Source: Leptospira adleri (GTDB lineage Bacteria; Spirochaetota; Leptospiria; Leptospirales; Leptospiraceae). Taken from it: 36,841 bases of DNA. Shown piece by piece: positions 9,978 through 20,189 of the stretch. Under the pieces are notes generated by a model. It was not told where the DNA came from, made no database searches, and was given only the letters and a program-made list of their open reading frames with translations. The stretch covers positions 1 to 36,841 of the forward strand of contig NZ_NPDU01000043.1 of assembly GCF_002811985.1 (NCBI RefSeq), written 5' to 3'. How positions within the stretch are numbered: the stretch's first letter is position 1; every line of letters begins with the position of its first letter. Position numbers and translations under genes: made by a program.

Positions 9978-10853
9978 ATGAAGCGCGCTTATACTCAGCC
10001 TATTTCCTCTGTAAATTATCAAGACTATGAGACCTTGGTCACGCTCGCGTGGCGGGAAGACTGTCCCGATGAGGACATCACTTCCGTATCTCTTTTTTCT
10101 CCTGAAAAAAAAGCGAGCGCCAGCCTCAACGCAAGAGAACCCGGAATTCTTTGCGGAACAGGAGTATTAGAAGTATTGAATGTTCTTTCCGGAAATTCCA
10201 TTCAGTATGAATTCTTAAAAAAAGATTCGGACACTTTCGCGAAGGGAGACACTCTTCTTAAGATTCAAGGCAGCTTGATCGGCATTCTTCGAATCGAGAG
10301 AATTCTTTTGAACTTTCTTCAATATCTTTCCGGTATTTCCACGCGTACGGGAGAAGTCGTTTCCAAATACGGAAAAAACGGTCTTATGATTTTGGATACG
10401 CGCAAAACGCTTCCCGGTTATCGCAAGCTCGCAAAATACGCGGTCTATTGCGGAGGAGGAAGCAATCACAGACTCAATCTTTCGGAGATGGCGTTGATCA
10501 AAGACAATCATCTCGCGATGTATTCTTCCGCTCACGAACCTGTAAATACAATTAAGACCAAGTTCCCGGGAAGGCTTGTGGAAGTGGAAATCGATTCTCT
10601 TTCGCAACTCGAAGACGTGATTACATCGGGCGCCGACGTGATTCTTCTGGATAACTTTTCCCTGGAAGACGCGAAGATCGCTTATACGACCTTGAAGCAA
10701 AAGGCGCCTAACGTGCAGATAGAAATCTCCGGAGGAATTACTCCCGAAAAATTGGAAGCCCTCGCCGAACTTTCCGGAGCGGGCGTGAGTATGGGATATC
10801 TGACTCATACGACCCGTTTTCTGGACCTCGGTTTGGATATAGAACAACGCTGA
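9978..10853 (+). CDS. nadC: Nicotinate-nucleotide pyrophosphorylase (carboxylating)
   Basis: Converts quinolinate and PRPP to nicotinate mononucleotide in de novo NAD synthesis. With the ATG at 9978 it has 291 residues, near the family norm of about 280-290. The frame is open to 9810, but the added 56 residues have no counterpart in the family. Landmarks are LAWREDCPDEDITS, GILCGTGVLEV, the ERILLNFLQYLSGIST segment, LDTRKTLPGYRKLAKYAVYCGG, HRLNLSEMALIKDNH, VEVEIDSL, ILLDNF and the closing EISGGITPE. All substrate-binding motifs look intact. It ends 2 bases before the RelA/SpoT start, implying one transcript. The ribosome binding site before 9978 is poor. Confidence 0.93.
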   Translation: MKRAYTQPISSVNYQDYETLVTLAWREDCPDEDITSVSLFSPEKKASASLNAREPGILCGTGVLEVLNVLSGNSIQYEFLKKDSDTFAKGDTLLKIQGSLIGILRIERILLNFLQYLSGISTRTGEVVSKYGKNGLMILDTRKTLPGYRKLAKYAVYCGGGSNHRLNLSEMALIKDNHLAMYSSAHEPVNTIKTKFPGRLVEVEIDSLSQLEDVITSGADVILLDNFSLEDAKIAYTTLKQKAPNVQIEISGGITPEKLEALAELSGAGVSMGYLTHTTRFLDLGLDIEQR

Positions 10854-10855
10854 TA

Positions 10856-12880
10856 ATGGGATTTGTGAAAGCGCCCGCGTCCAAAGAAATGCTCTTAGAA
10901 GGCGTTCGAGAAACTCTCGGCGACAACGCCTACGAATCCGTCCTAAGGGCGTATGACGTGTCCGAGAAGGCGCACCAGGGGCAGTTCCGTCTTTCCGGAG
11001 AACCGTATATCGTTCATCCGCTTCAAGTAGGTTATCTTCTTTTCGAACTCGGTTTGGATGAAAAGGTAATCTGCGCCGGACTTCTTCACGACGTGATCGA
11101 AGACACCGAATATTCCCGGGACGATATGATCCGAGATTTCGGCGAAGACATTACCGATCTCGTGGAAGGCGTGACTAAAATTTCCAAGATCAAAAGTCAG
11201 TCTAAGGAAACGGAAGCGGCGGAGAATATCCGCAAGATCATCGTTGCGACGATCAAGGATATCCGAGTCATTCTTATCAAACTCGCCGACAAAACTCACA
11301 ACATGAGGACCCTTTCTTTTCAACCTGCGGAAAAACAAAGAAGAATCGCTCAGGAAACTCTTTCTCTTTACGCTCCGATAGCCGGAAGGCTCGGGATTTA
11401 TAAGATCAAATCCGAACTCGAGGATCTCGCGTTTCAGATTCTCAATCCGGAAGAATACCAGGAAGTTAAGAAAAATATCAATTCAAAGAAGTCGGAACGG
11501 GAAGGGTTTATCGAAACGCTGAAGATTATTCTTCTTCAGAGACTTTCCGAAATCCAAATCGAAGCCGACGTCGACGGAAGAGCTAAACATTTTTATTCCA
11601 TCTATCGAAAGATGAAACTCAAGGAAAAAACGTTCCACGAAATTTTCGATCTTCGCGCGATTCGGATCATCGCCAACGAAGTGAAGGATTGTTACGGCGT
11701 ATTAGGAATCGTGCATACGCTTTGGAATCCCGTTCCCGGACGTTTTAAGGATTATATCGCGACTCCTAAAACCAACATGTATCAATCCCTTCATACGACC
11801 GTGATCGGGCCGGACGGAAAACCCCTCGAAGTTCAGATTCGAACGAGAGAAATGAACGATATCGCGGAATACGGTATCGCGGCGCACTGGATGTATAAGG
11901 AAGGAAAACCTTCCGCGACCGGGAAGAGTGTAAAGGTAAAATGGTTGGAGCTCTTGAGTTCTTGGCAGGATTCGGCCCTGGATCCTAAAGAATTCGTCGA
12001 AGAATTAAAATACGATCTTCACGAGGACGAGGTTTTCGTCTTCACGCCGAAAGGCGAAATTCTTCAGTTACCGAAAGGCGCTACGATCCTCGACTTTGCG
12101 TTTCGGATCCATACCGATGTCGGTTTAAAAGCAAAGGGCGGAAGAATCAACGGAAGAATGCTTCCTCTCCGCACCGAGATCCGTTCCGGAGATCAGATCG
12201 AAATCATCACCGATAAAAGGACCAAACCTTCTCCGATCTGGCTTCGCATCGTAAGAACTCCGTCCGCGAGACAGAAACTTCGGGCTTACTTTCGAAGACT
12301 GAGGGAAGAAACGAAAAAGGATCTTCAGCAGGAAGCCGAATTCGCCGCCGAGATTACGCTTAACGCGGACGTTCTGGAAGAACTCAAGAAGAAACCTTCC
12401 GCGAGACCGACGAAACAAATCGACTTAGCCGCCGGCAAGGTGATCGTCGCTGGTCTTCGCGGAATTCCGGTCCGGCTTTCCGGTTGCTGTTCTCCGCTTC
12501 CTGGAGACGAAATCATCGGATTTGTCACGAGAGGTCGCGGCGTGAGCATTCATAAAAAAGGATGTGTCACCGCCAAACAACAGGAACAAGAAGAATCCAT
12601 GCGCGTTATCACCGTCGAATGGGATTACGGTCAGAACGAATCCATTCCCGTTTTGATCGAAGTCAAATCGAAAGACCGCCAAGGAATTTTTATGGAAATC
12701 GTAAAATCCATTTCGAACACTCAGACCAACATTCGAGAATCCAAAGCCTCCACGGATCAGAGGGGAAATCTCGTTGCTAGTTTTGAAGTGGAAGTGGAAC
12801 ATTTGGATCAGCTCAAAGAAATTCTAAGCAACCTAAAACAGATCCCGGACGTATACCAAGCTCACAGAATTAAAAATTAA
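10856..12880 (+). CDS. Bifunctional (p)ppGpp synthetase/hydrolase (Rel/SpoT)
   Basis: 674 residues; makes and degrades the stringent-response alarmone. The HD hydrolase domain has H54 (YIVHP), H78-D79 with E-D (LLHDVIEDT) and IKLADKTHNMRTL, all intact, so hydrolase activity is expected. The synthetase domain has the motif GRFKDYIATPK, the R-x-K-D form typical of bifunctional enzymes rather than the E-x-D-D of RelA, followed by YQSLHTTVIGPDG. The TGS domain starts DEVFVFTPKGEI; a cysteine-containing region follows (LSGCCSPLPGDEI), then a C-terminal ACT domain. It is the only RSH gene here and lies 2 bases after nadC, so alarmone control and NAD synthesis are likely co-expressed. Confidence 0.95.
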   Translation: MGFVKAPASKEMLLEGVRETLGDNAYESVLRAYDVSEKAHQGQFRLSGEPYIVHPLQVGYLLFELGLDEKVICAGLLHDVIEDTEYSRDDMIRDFGEDITDLVEGVTKISKIKSQSKETEAAENIRKIIVATIKDIRVILIKLADKTHNMRTLSFQPAEKQRRIAQETLSLYAPIAGRLGIYKIKSELEDLAFQILNPEEYQEVKKNINSKKSEREGFIETLKIILLQRLSEIQIEADVDGRAKHFYSIYRKMKLKEKTFHEIFDLRAIRIIANEVKDCYGVLGIVHTLWNPVPGRFKDYIATPKTNMYQSLHTTVIGPDGKPLEVQIRTREMNDIAEYGIAAHWMYKEGKPSATGKSVKVKWLELLSSWQDSALDPKEFVEELKYDLHEDEVFVFTPKGEILQLPKGATILDFAFRIHTDVGLKAKGGRINGRMLPLRTEIRSGDQIEIITDKRTKPSPIWLRIVRTPSARQKLRAYFRRLREETKKDLQQEAEFAAEITLNADVLEELKKKPSARPTKQIDLAAGKVIVAGLRGIPVRLSGCCSPLPGDEIIGFVTRGRGVSIHKKGCVTAKQQEQEESMRVITVEWDYGQNESIPVLIEVKSKDRQGIFMEIVKSISNTQTNIRESKASTDQRGNLVASFEVEVEHLDQLKEILSNLKQIPDVYQAHRIKN

Positions 12881-12896
12881 ACACGAGGTGATTTTT

Positions 12897-14708
<1,812 letters not shown>

Positions 14709-14719
14709 AATTTAAGTTT

Positions 14720-15787
14720 ATGGCTCAGAGAAATCGTTTAGGCGAGTTAGGTGGGGTCATACGCGATTTCTTAAGTTCGCCTAAAATTCCCAACTTCATC
14801 GAGCTCTTGGAGAAAGGGCTCGATAAGGAACTTTTTTACGATCCTGAAAAGACAAAGCCTGAAATTCCGATCGAGGATCTTCCAGTCGATTTTCGTCTGC
14901 GAGAATCCGGTTTTGTTAGAAAGACGTATGAAAGACTGTTTCCGGTTTCTCACCTGTTTCGCATAACGCATCGATACGAGAGAGAATATCTTGACAACTT
15001 TATGCCCCTCTCTTCCGAAAAATACATCGGAAGAGGTTCTTATAAATTCGTATATGCGCTTCCTTGGAATCAGGTCGTTAAGATAGGCAAGTCGAAACTT
15101 CCTTCGGATCCGATTTTTGGTTCCTTATACAAACACGTGAATAAGAATCTGGATCGTTATCTGAAACCGGAAGAAATTCATTTGATGGATTTTTTGAAAT
15201 CGAAAACTTGGGGCCGTTCGGCGAAGGAAGACATTCAGTTTAAGTTTTCCAGGCTCGGTTTGGAACGTCTTCATTATTGGAAACTAAAATCTCTCATTCC
15301 CGATTTGGTTCTTCCGACTCGTTATTTTATGGGTCTTCGCGCGAGAAGAACTCCGTTCGGGATTCCGCTTCTTACCCTAACCCCTTGCGACAACCAAAAT
15401 CTTCTTCCCGGAAAACATCTAAAGGAATTCATCCGATTGAACGAGAAGATTCGTCAGAATCCTTTGCAGGACGCCTTCTTTCCGAAGTGGAAATTGAACT
15501 TTGACACTCATAAGTTCGGCGTGATCAGCCGTTCCAAGTTGAAAAAGATCGCTCTGGATTTTCATAGAGTGATCGAAGTGACAAAACACTTGGCAGAAGA
15601 GGAAAAGCTGATTTTCGATATTCATTCGGAAAATATCATCATCACGTTGCCGGATTTTTCTCTTAAGATTTTTGACTACCATGTCTTCGACGAGCATCTC
15701 TACGAACCGAGCAAGGAGAATCCTTCTCCGGAGATCGATCATATCAACACGATCCGTGAATTTGTTCGTTCTTTTGAACTAGGTTGA
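14720..15787 (+). CDS. Divergent protein-kinase-fold protein, function unknown
   Basis: 355 residues from the ATG at 14720; the frame is open further upstream (14612) but there it overlaps the binding-protein gene. No signal or membrane segment. I read a kinase-like core: a glycine-rich loop GRGSYKFVY (104-112), VVKIG with Lys121, and late in the protein D300-I-H302-S-E-N305 (the D-x-H-x-x-N catalytic loop of aminoglycoside phosphotransferase and YrbL-type kinases), then KIFD319Y where Asp319 fits the metal-binding DFG Asp. The order and spacing are right, and the ligands look intact. I do not recognise the family or its substrate. It starts 11 bases after the binding-protein stop and ends inside a palindrome. 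Confidence 0.6.
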   Translation: MAQRNRLGELGGVIRDFLSSPKIPNFIELLEKGLDKELFYDPEKTKPEIPIEDLPVDFRLRESGFVRKTYERLFPVSHLFRITHRYEREYLDNFMPLSSEKYIGRGSYKFVYALPWNQVVKIGKSKLPSDPIFGSLYKHVNKNLDRYLKPEEIHLMDFLKSKTWGRSAKEDIQFKFSRLGLERLHYWKLKSLIPDLVLPTRYFMGLRARRTPFGIPLLTLTPCDNQNLLPGKHLKEFIRLNEKIRQNPLQDAFFPKWKLNFDTHKFGVISRSKLKKIALDFHRVIEVTKHLAEEEKLIFDIHSENIIITLPDFSLKIFDYHVFDEHLYEPSKENPSPEIDHINTIREFVRSFELG

Positions 15788-15816
15788 AAGTGGACGGTAG
15801 ACCGTCCACTTTCAAC
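15783..15816. repeat. Palindromic GAAAGTGGACGG element over a stop codon
   Basis: GTTGAAAGTGGACGGT (15783-15798) is followed after two bases by its exact reverse complement (15801-15816). The first arm contains the TGA stop of the kinase-like gene. A near-match, GAAAGTGGACGG...CCCGCTTTC, lies at 24351-24375 beside another stop codon. There is no T tract, so it is either a mobile palindromic repeat or a factor-dependent stem-loop. Confidence 0.7.
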
Positions 15817-16085
15817 GGTGAAATCCATGAGAAACGGCCGGACAAAAGGTATTTCGGCTGCAAATCCTAAAATGCGTATCGCTTTTTTGAATCCGGGACA
15901 AAGAGCGTATTGCAGAATCTTTCACACGCGGTTTTTCGGAGGACAAAGTGGACGGAACTCCGCGCGACCACCTATATCACAGGAGATTTAGATCACCTCT
16001 TTGTCGGTCCAATTTTTCTTTTTACAGAAAGGCCTTCTATAGGAGAGTGGATTTGAATTCATTTTCCTAAAAGGACCTTCCAGCA
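15817..16085. other. Intergenic region before purB
   Basis: About 270 bases with no convincing gene. It carries a full copy of the dispersed element at 15946-15964 and an AAAAGGA ribosome binding site near 16070 for purB. A promoter for purB should lie here, but I see no firm -35/-10 pair. Confidence 0.45.
15946..15964 (+). repeat. Dispersed GTGGACGG element, copy upstream of purB
   Basis: AAAGTGGACGGAACTCCGC is identical over 19 bases to the reverse complement of 8996-9014. Confidence 0.7.
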
Positions 16086-17387
16086 ATGATCGATCGATAT
16101 TCCAATCCCGCCATTTCCAAAATTTGGGAATTAGAGAACAAATTTGAAATCTGGAAAGAAATAGAAATTCTCGCCTGCGAAATTCGAATGAAACGCGGAG
16201 AAGTTCCACCCGAAGATTTTCAGGAAATCAAAACAAAAGCGAAGTTCAAAGTAGAAGAAATTCTCGAGATAGAAAGTAAGGTTCACCACGACGTCATCGC
16301 ATTCTTGACCAACATGAATTCCTACATCGGACCGGCGGGACGACATGTTCACTACGGTCTTACGTCTTCGGATATCGGCGACACTGCCCTTTGCGTTCAG
16401 ATGGTTCAGGCGATGGATCTCATTCTGAAAAAGACGGACGAGCTGATCGCCGTAGTAAAGGAAAAGGCGATCCAATATAAGGACCTACCGTGTATCGGGC
16501 GCTCCCACGGAATTCACGCCGAACCGATGACGCTCGGACTCAAGTTCGCATTATTTTTTGAAGAATTAAACCGAAATCGAAAAAGAATGGCCGACGCTCG
16601 TGAAGAAATCGCAGTGGGAAAACTTTCGGGAGCGGTGGGAACCTATTCCAATATCGATCCTGAAATCGAAGCCTACGTATGCGAAAAGATGGGACTCCGA
16701 GTGGATCCGATCGCCACACAAGTCGTTTCGAGAGACCGTCACGCGTTTTATCTTTCCGTACTCGGAGTGACCGCTTCCTCTTTGGATCGAATGGCGACGG
16801 AGATTCGACTTCTTCAAAAGACCGAAGGAAGAGAAGTGGAAGAACCTTTTTCGGTGGGACAGAAAGGATCTTCCGCTATGCCTCATAAAAGGAATCCGGT
16901 GATTTGCGAAAGAATCTCCGGACTTTCACGAGTCGTCCGTGCGAACGTAAACGTGGGTCTACAGGACGTCGCACTCTGGCACGAACGGGACATCTCTCAT
17001 TCATCGGCCGAAAGAGTAGTCTTGCCGGATTCTACCGTCGGATTGGAATATATCCTGGATAAGATGCTCTTCGTAATCAAAAATATTCACGTCTATCCGG
17101 ATGCGATCGAAAGAACGTTAGGCGTCACGCGTGGATTGATCTTTTCGCAAAAGGTTCTACTCGCACTCATCGAAAAAGGAAAGATCGTGCGCGAAGACGC
17201 ATATCTAATCGTTCAAGAGCACGCGATGGCGGTCTGGGGAAATCAATCCGAAACTCTGAAAGGAAGACTTGAAAAAGATTCCCGCGTCAATCAGGTTCTC
17301 ACACAAAGAGACTTGGACGATATTTTCAGGATCGAACCTTATCTTGAAAAGATCGGGCTTATCTATAAACGACTGGGACTGGGTTAG
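16086..17387 (+). CDS. purB: Adenylosuccinate lyase
   Basis: 433 residues; catalyses two fumarate-releasing steps of purine synthesis (SAICAR to AICAR and adenylosuccinate to AMP). Landmarks in order: the N-terminal YSNPAISKIW, the VHYGLTSSDIGDTA segment, IGRSHGIHAEP with the catalytic His, TYSNIDPEIE, and the superfamily signature GSSAMPHKRNP near residue 261, which contains the mobile-loop serine. ERDISHSSAERVVLPDS follows, as usual for the shorter bacterial form. Nothing is missing. AAAAGGA precedes the ATG at about 9 bases. The stop overlaps the next gene's GTG (TAGTG), so the two are coupled. Confidence 0.97.
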   Translation: MIDRYSNPAISKIWELENKFEIWKEIEILACEIRMKRGEVPPEDFQEIKTKAKFKVEEILEIESKVHHDVIAFLTNMNSYIGPAGRHVHYGLTSSDIGDTALCVQMVQAMDLILKKTDELIAVVKEKAIQYKDLPCIGRSHGIHAEPMTLGLKFALFFEELNRNRKRMADAREEIAVGKLSGAVGTYSNIDPEIEAYVCEKMGLRVDPIATQVVSRDRHAFYLSVLGVTASSLDRMATEIRLLQKTEGREVEEPFSVGQKGSSAMPHKRNPVICERISGLSRVVRANVNVGLQDVALWHERDISHSSAERVVLPDSTVGLEYILDKMLFVIKNIHVYPDAIERTLGVTRGLIFSQKVLLALIEKGKIVREDAYLIVQEHAMAVWGNQSETLKGRLEKDSRVNQVLTQRDLDDIFRIEPYLEKIGLIYKRLGLG

Positions 17388-18172
17388 TGCGAAACGTCTC
17401 CGTATTCGGGCTCGGTTATACCGGGAAGCGTATCGCGGAAAAACTCCTGGCTCTTCCCGAAATTTCGTTACGAAGTTTTTCCGCTAAAACTCGAATCTTA
17501 GGAACGGAGAATTTCGATTTCTCCGATCCCGATTCTCTCGACGAGTTTTCAAAAAAAAATTCTCCAAAGGAGATGGAACTCGGAATCGTAACCTTTCCGA
17601 TCCAAAAACTAAAAGATCCGAATCGATTTCTGGACGTTCTTTTTCTGTCGGTTCAAAATTTGATTCTTCTGGGAACTACGAGCATCTATAGACGGGATCC
17701 GGATATCGTGGAGTCGACTCCGCTTCAAAAAGATCACGATCGATTTTCCTTGGAGGAAGAATGGCTGCGCAGGGGAGGAAAGATTCTCCGTCTCTGTGGA
17801 ATCTACGGTCCAGGAAGAAATCCCGCGGATTGGGCGAGAAAAGGATTGGTTAAGAAGAATTCAAGACAACTCAATCTTATCCACGGCGACGACGTCGCTT
17901 CGACGGTCGTTCGCCTAACGCAGCTTATTCGAAAAAAAGGTTTTGATTCCCTCCCAAAAGTCTTAAATCTTTCGGATAACCAGTGGCACACTTGGAAGGA
18001 AATATTCTCGTTCTTGGAAGAACACGATAAAATTCTCAAATCCGAAATCGTAGAATCGGAAAGAGAGGATAGTTTTATCGACAGCGGACTTATCCGGAGC
18101 CTGCTTCCTGATTTACAAACAAAAGACTTTTGGACAGAGTTGGAAAATCTGGAAGGAATCAGTGATCTCTGA
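17387..18172 (+). CDS. NAD(P)-binding epimerase/reductase-like protein
   Basis: 261 residues starting at a GTG that overlaps the purB stop by one base. The N-terminus carries a Rossmann loop FGLGYTGKRIAEKLL. TSIYRRDPDIVESTP resembles the serine region of short-chain epimerases, and LRLCGIYGPGRNP is the typical RLxGIYGPGR motif; VLNLSDNQWHTWKEI closes the fold. It looks like the YeeZ-like branch of NAD-dependent epimerase/dehydratases. The catalytic Tyr-x-x-x-Lys is not in its classical form, so activity is uncertain. The substrate is unknown. Its end overlaps the next gene start by 11 bases. Confidence 0.75.
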   Translation: MRNVSVFGLGYTGKRIAEKLLALPEISLRSFSAKTRILGTENFDFSDPDSLDEFSKKNSPKEMELGIVTFPIQKLKDPNRFLDVLFLSVQNLILLGTTSIYRRDPDIVESTPLQKDHDRFSLEEEWLRRGGKILRLCGIYGPGRNPADWARKGLVKKNSRQLNLIHGDDVASTVVRLTQLIRKKGFDSLPKVLNLSDNQWHTWKEIFSFLEEHDKILKSEIVESEREDSFIDSGLIRSLLPDLQTKDFWTELENLEGISDL

Positions 18173-19263
18173 AATTACAAATATCTTACATTTCTTTTCG
18201 ATAGGCGGCCTCGTCTCTCTTCTTCTTTTTTTTTCACTCCGCTACTGGTATGACATTCGGGGAAAGATAGCCGTCTTCTTTATTCTTTCGATTCTTTCCT
18301 ATTTGATTCTCAACTTGGACGTGAACGTTCAGATTCCGCCGATGATTCGGAATCTTCTTTTCCTCTCCGTCTTGTCCTTGCCTTTTTTTTTACTGGCTCA
18401 TCACGTTAGCCGCCTTTGAAGACCATTTCGAAATTAAAAAATGGTTTTGGGCGCTACTCGCCGGAAAATTGATACTTTCCACGATCGCCACTTATCCGAC
18501 CCTCGGGCAGATCTCGCTTCGAGGTCCGGTGGAATCCGAAAAAATTCTTTCCAGCATATTGTTGCCTTCTATTTTTTCGCTCGGTTTCGTTTTGACCGCG
18601 ATCATTCAAACCTACATCGGAAGAAAAGACGATCTAATAGAATCAAGACGCACACTCAGACAAATTCATATTCTCATATCCGGAACCGTGATTGCGCTCA
18701 ATATATTTTCGCATTTATTTTTAAGAGGAAAAGAAGTCTCCGAAGTGTTGGATCTGATCAACGGAATCCTCGCCTGGGGACTCATTCTTGCGTTTCAATT
18801 TTTGATGTTCGAACTCAAAGAGGGATTGATTCAAAAGAAAGCCGGAGTTGCGGAGGAAGAGAAGCCGCTTGCGGTGGATCCGATTCTTCAGAAGAAGCTC
18901 ATCGATTCTTTCGAAAAGGAAAAGATTTATCGTTCCGAGGGTTTGACCATACGTAGTCTCGCCGACGAACTTCAGGTTCACGAATATAAACTCAGAAGAC
19001 TCATCAACGGAAATCTAGGGTTTCGTAATTTTAACGACTTTCTCAATCGTTATCGAATTCAAGAAGCGTGTGAGATTCTTTTGGATCCCGGGAAGGACGA
19101 GATCCCCGTCATCCGCATCGCGATGGATCTGGGTTACCAATCTCTCGGGCCTTTCAATCGCGCTTTTAAGGAGCTCACGTCTCTCACCCCGACGGAATAT
19201 CGAAAAAATCGGGTGGATCCTAAAATAAACCTGAACGATTTTGAAAATAGTAAGCCCAAATAG
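18162..19263 (+). CDS. AraC-type membrane regulator, frame broken at a T9 tract
   Basis: Starting at a GTG inside the epimerase gene, the first frame encodes three hydrophobic segments and stops at 18419. The second frame is open through 18391 and onward to 19263. Joined at the nine-T run 18383-18391, the product reads LSLPFF then YWLITLAAFEDHFEIKKWFW without a gap, giving about 366 residues: a multi-span N-terminal sensor plus a C-terminal AraC DNA-binding domain (IRSLADELQVHEYKLRRLIN and IRIAMDLGYQSLGPFNRAF). This is the architecture of membrane-bound AraC regulators common in Leptospira. One T too many explains the break: eight would give an intact gene. It may be a real or assembly frameshift, phase variation, or transcriptional slippage. 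There is no other good start for the downstream part. Confidence 0.8.
18383..18391 (+). other. T9 homopolymer at the AraC frameshift
   Basis: Nine consecutive T residues sit exactly where the two frames must join; a second T9 run lies at 18226-18234 in the same gene but does not need a shift. Homopolymers of this length are prone to replication or transcription slippage. Confidence 0.75.
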
Positions 19264-19328
19264 ACTTTTCAGACAATAATATATTGAATTCTACGAGTCT
19301 TATCTCTTAGAATCTGGAGAGAAGAAGA

Positions 19329-20168
19329 ATGGAAGAATTGCTTTCAAAGGTGGGTTACACCGGATTTTTCGGGATCGTCTGGGGAACCCTGTTTGTGCGT
19401 TATGTGCTCTTTGCGGGCGGCGCCTTTCTCGTGGTCTGGGTCTTTTTCGGAAAAAAACTTTCACACAAACTCGTTCAAGGAAAAAAACCAGAGCCGGAAA
19501 AGATCCGGCACGAGGTGAAATACTCGCTGATTACGTTCTTTGTTTTTGCACTTTCCGGAGTTTTTACGGCTTGGTCTCAGGTGAACGGATACAATCTTAT
19601 ATACGAAAGCGTTTCTGACTACGGAACCGCGTATTTGATATTCAGTGTTTTCGCTTTGATTCTTTTACATGATACTTACTTTTACTGGACGCATCGGATG
19701 ATGCATCACAAACTTCTATTCAAAAGTTTTCATCTTGTTCATCATAAATCCACAAATCCTTCTCCGTGGGCGGCTTTTTCTTTTCATCCATTGGAAGCGA
19801 TCGTAGAATCGGGAATCATTCCTCTTGCTTCGGTTTTGTTTCCGCTTCATCAAGGCGCTATGCTCGTTTTTTTCGTTTATATGACTTCGCTTAACGTTTT
19901 GGGTCATCTATCATACGAACTTTTTCCTTCCTGGTTTTTACGAAGTAAATTCACGAACTGGCACAACACTACGACGCATCATAATATGCACCATAAATAC
20001 TTTAACTGTAACTATTCCCTCTATTTCAACTTTTGGGATAAGATCATGGGAACCAACCACGAAAAATATAAGGAAACCTTCGAAGAGGTCGCGTCCCGAA
20101 CTGCGAACTCAACCGAGGGAGAAGTTCGCGGACAAAAAGGGAAAACAAAACAATCCGTCGCCGCTTAG
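19329..20168 (+). CDS. Fatty acid hydroxylase/sterol desaturase-family protein
   Basis: 279 residues, integral membrane, with four or five hydrophobic segments. The di-iron histidine clusters are all present: HDTYFYWTH, then HLVHHKS, and near the C-terminus HNTTTHHNMHHKYF. This family introduces hydroxyl groups or double bonds into lipids using O2; the substrate here is unknown and sterols are unlikely in Leptospira, so a fatty-acyl or hopanoid-type lipid is possible. GGAGAG about 10 bases upstream supports the ATG. The C-terminal 20 residues are a hydrophilic tail. It converges with the histidine kinase gene with only 21 bases between. Confidence 0.88.
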   Translation: MEELLSKVGYTGFFGIVWGTLFVRYVLFAGGAFLVVWVFFGKKLSHKLVQGKKPEPEKIRHEVKYSLITFFVFALSGVFTAWSQVNGYNLIYESVSDYGTAYLIFSVFALILLHDTYFYWTHRMMHHKLLFKSFHLVHHKSTNPSPWAAFSFHPLEAIVESGIIPLASVLFPLHQGAMLVFFVYMTSLNVLGHLSYELFPSWFLRSKFTNWHNTTTHHNMHHKYFNCNYSLYFNFWDKIMGTNHEKYKETFEEVASRTANSTEGEVRGQKGKTKQSVAA

Positions 20169-20189
20169 AAAAATAGAAATTCCAATCTC

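Noticed and set aside
10215..10847. Minus-strand frame of 210 codons opposite nadC
   Set aside because: Antisense to a conserved enzyme with intact motifs; no signal or domain of its own.
18441..18956. A + frame of 171 codons overlapping the AraC regulator
   Set aside because: It reads the regulator in a wrong frame; composition is arginine/serine-rich with no domain.
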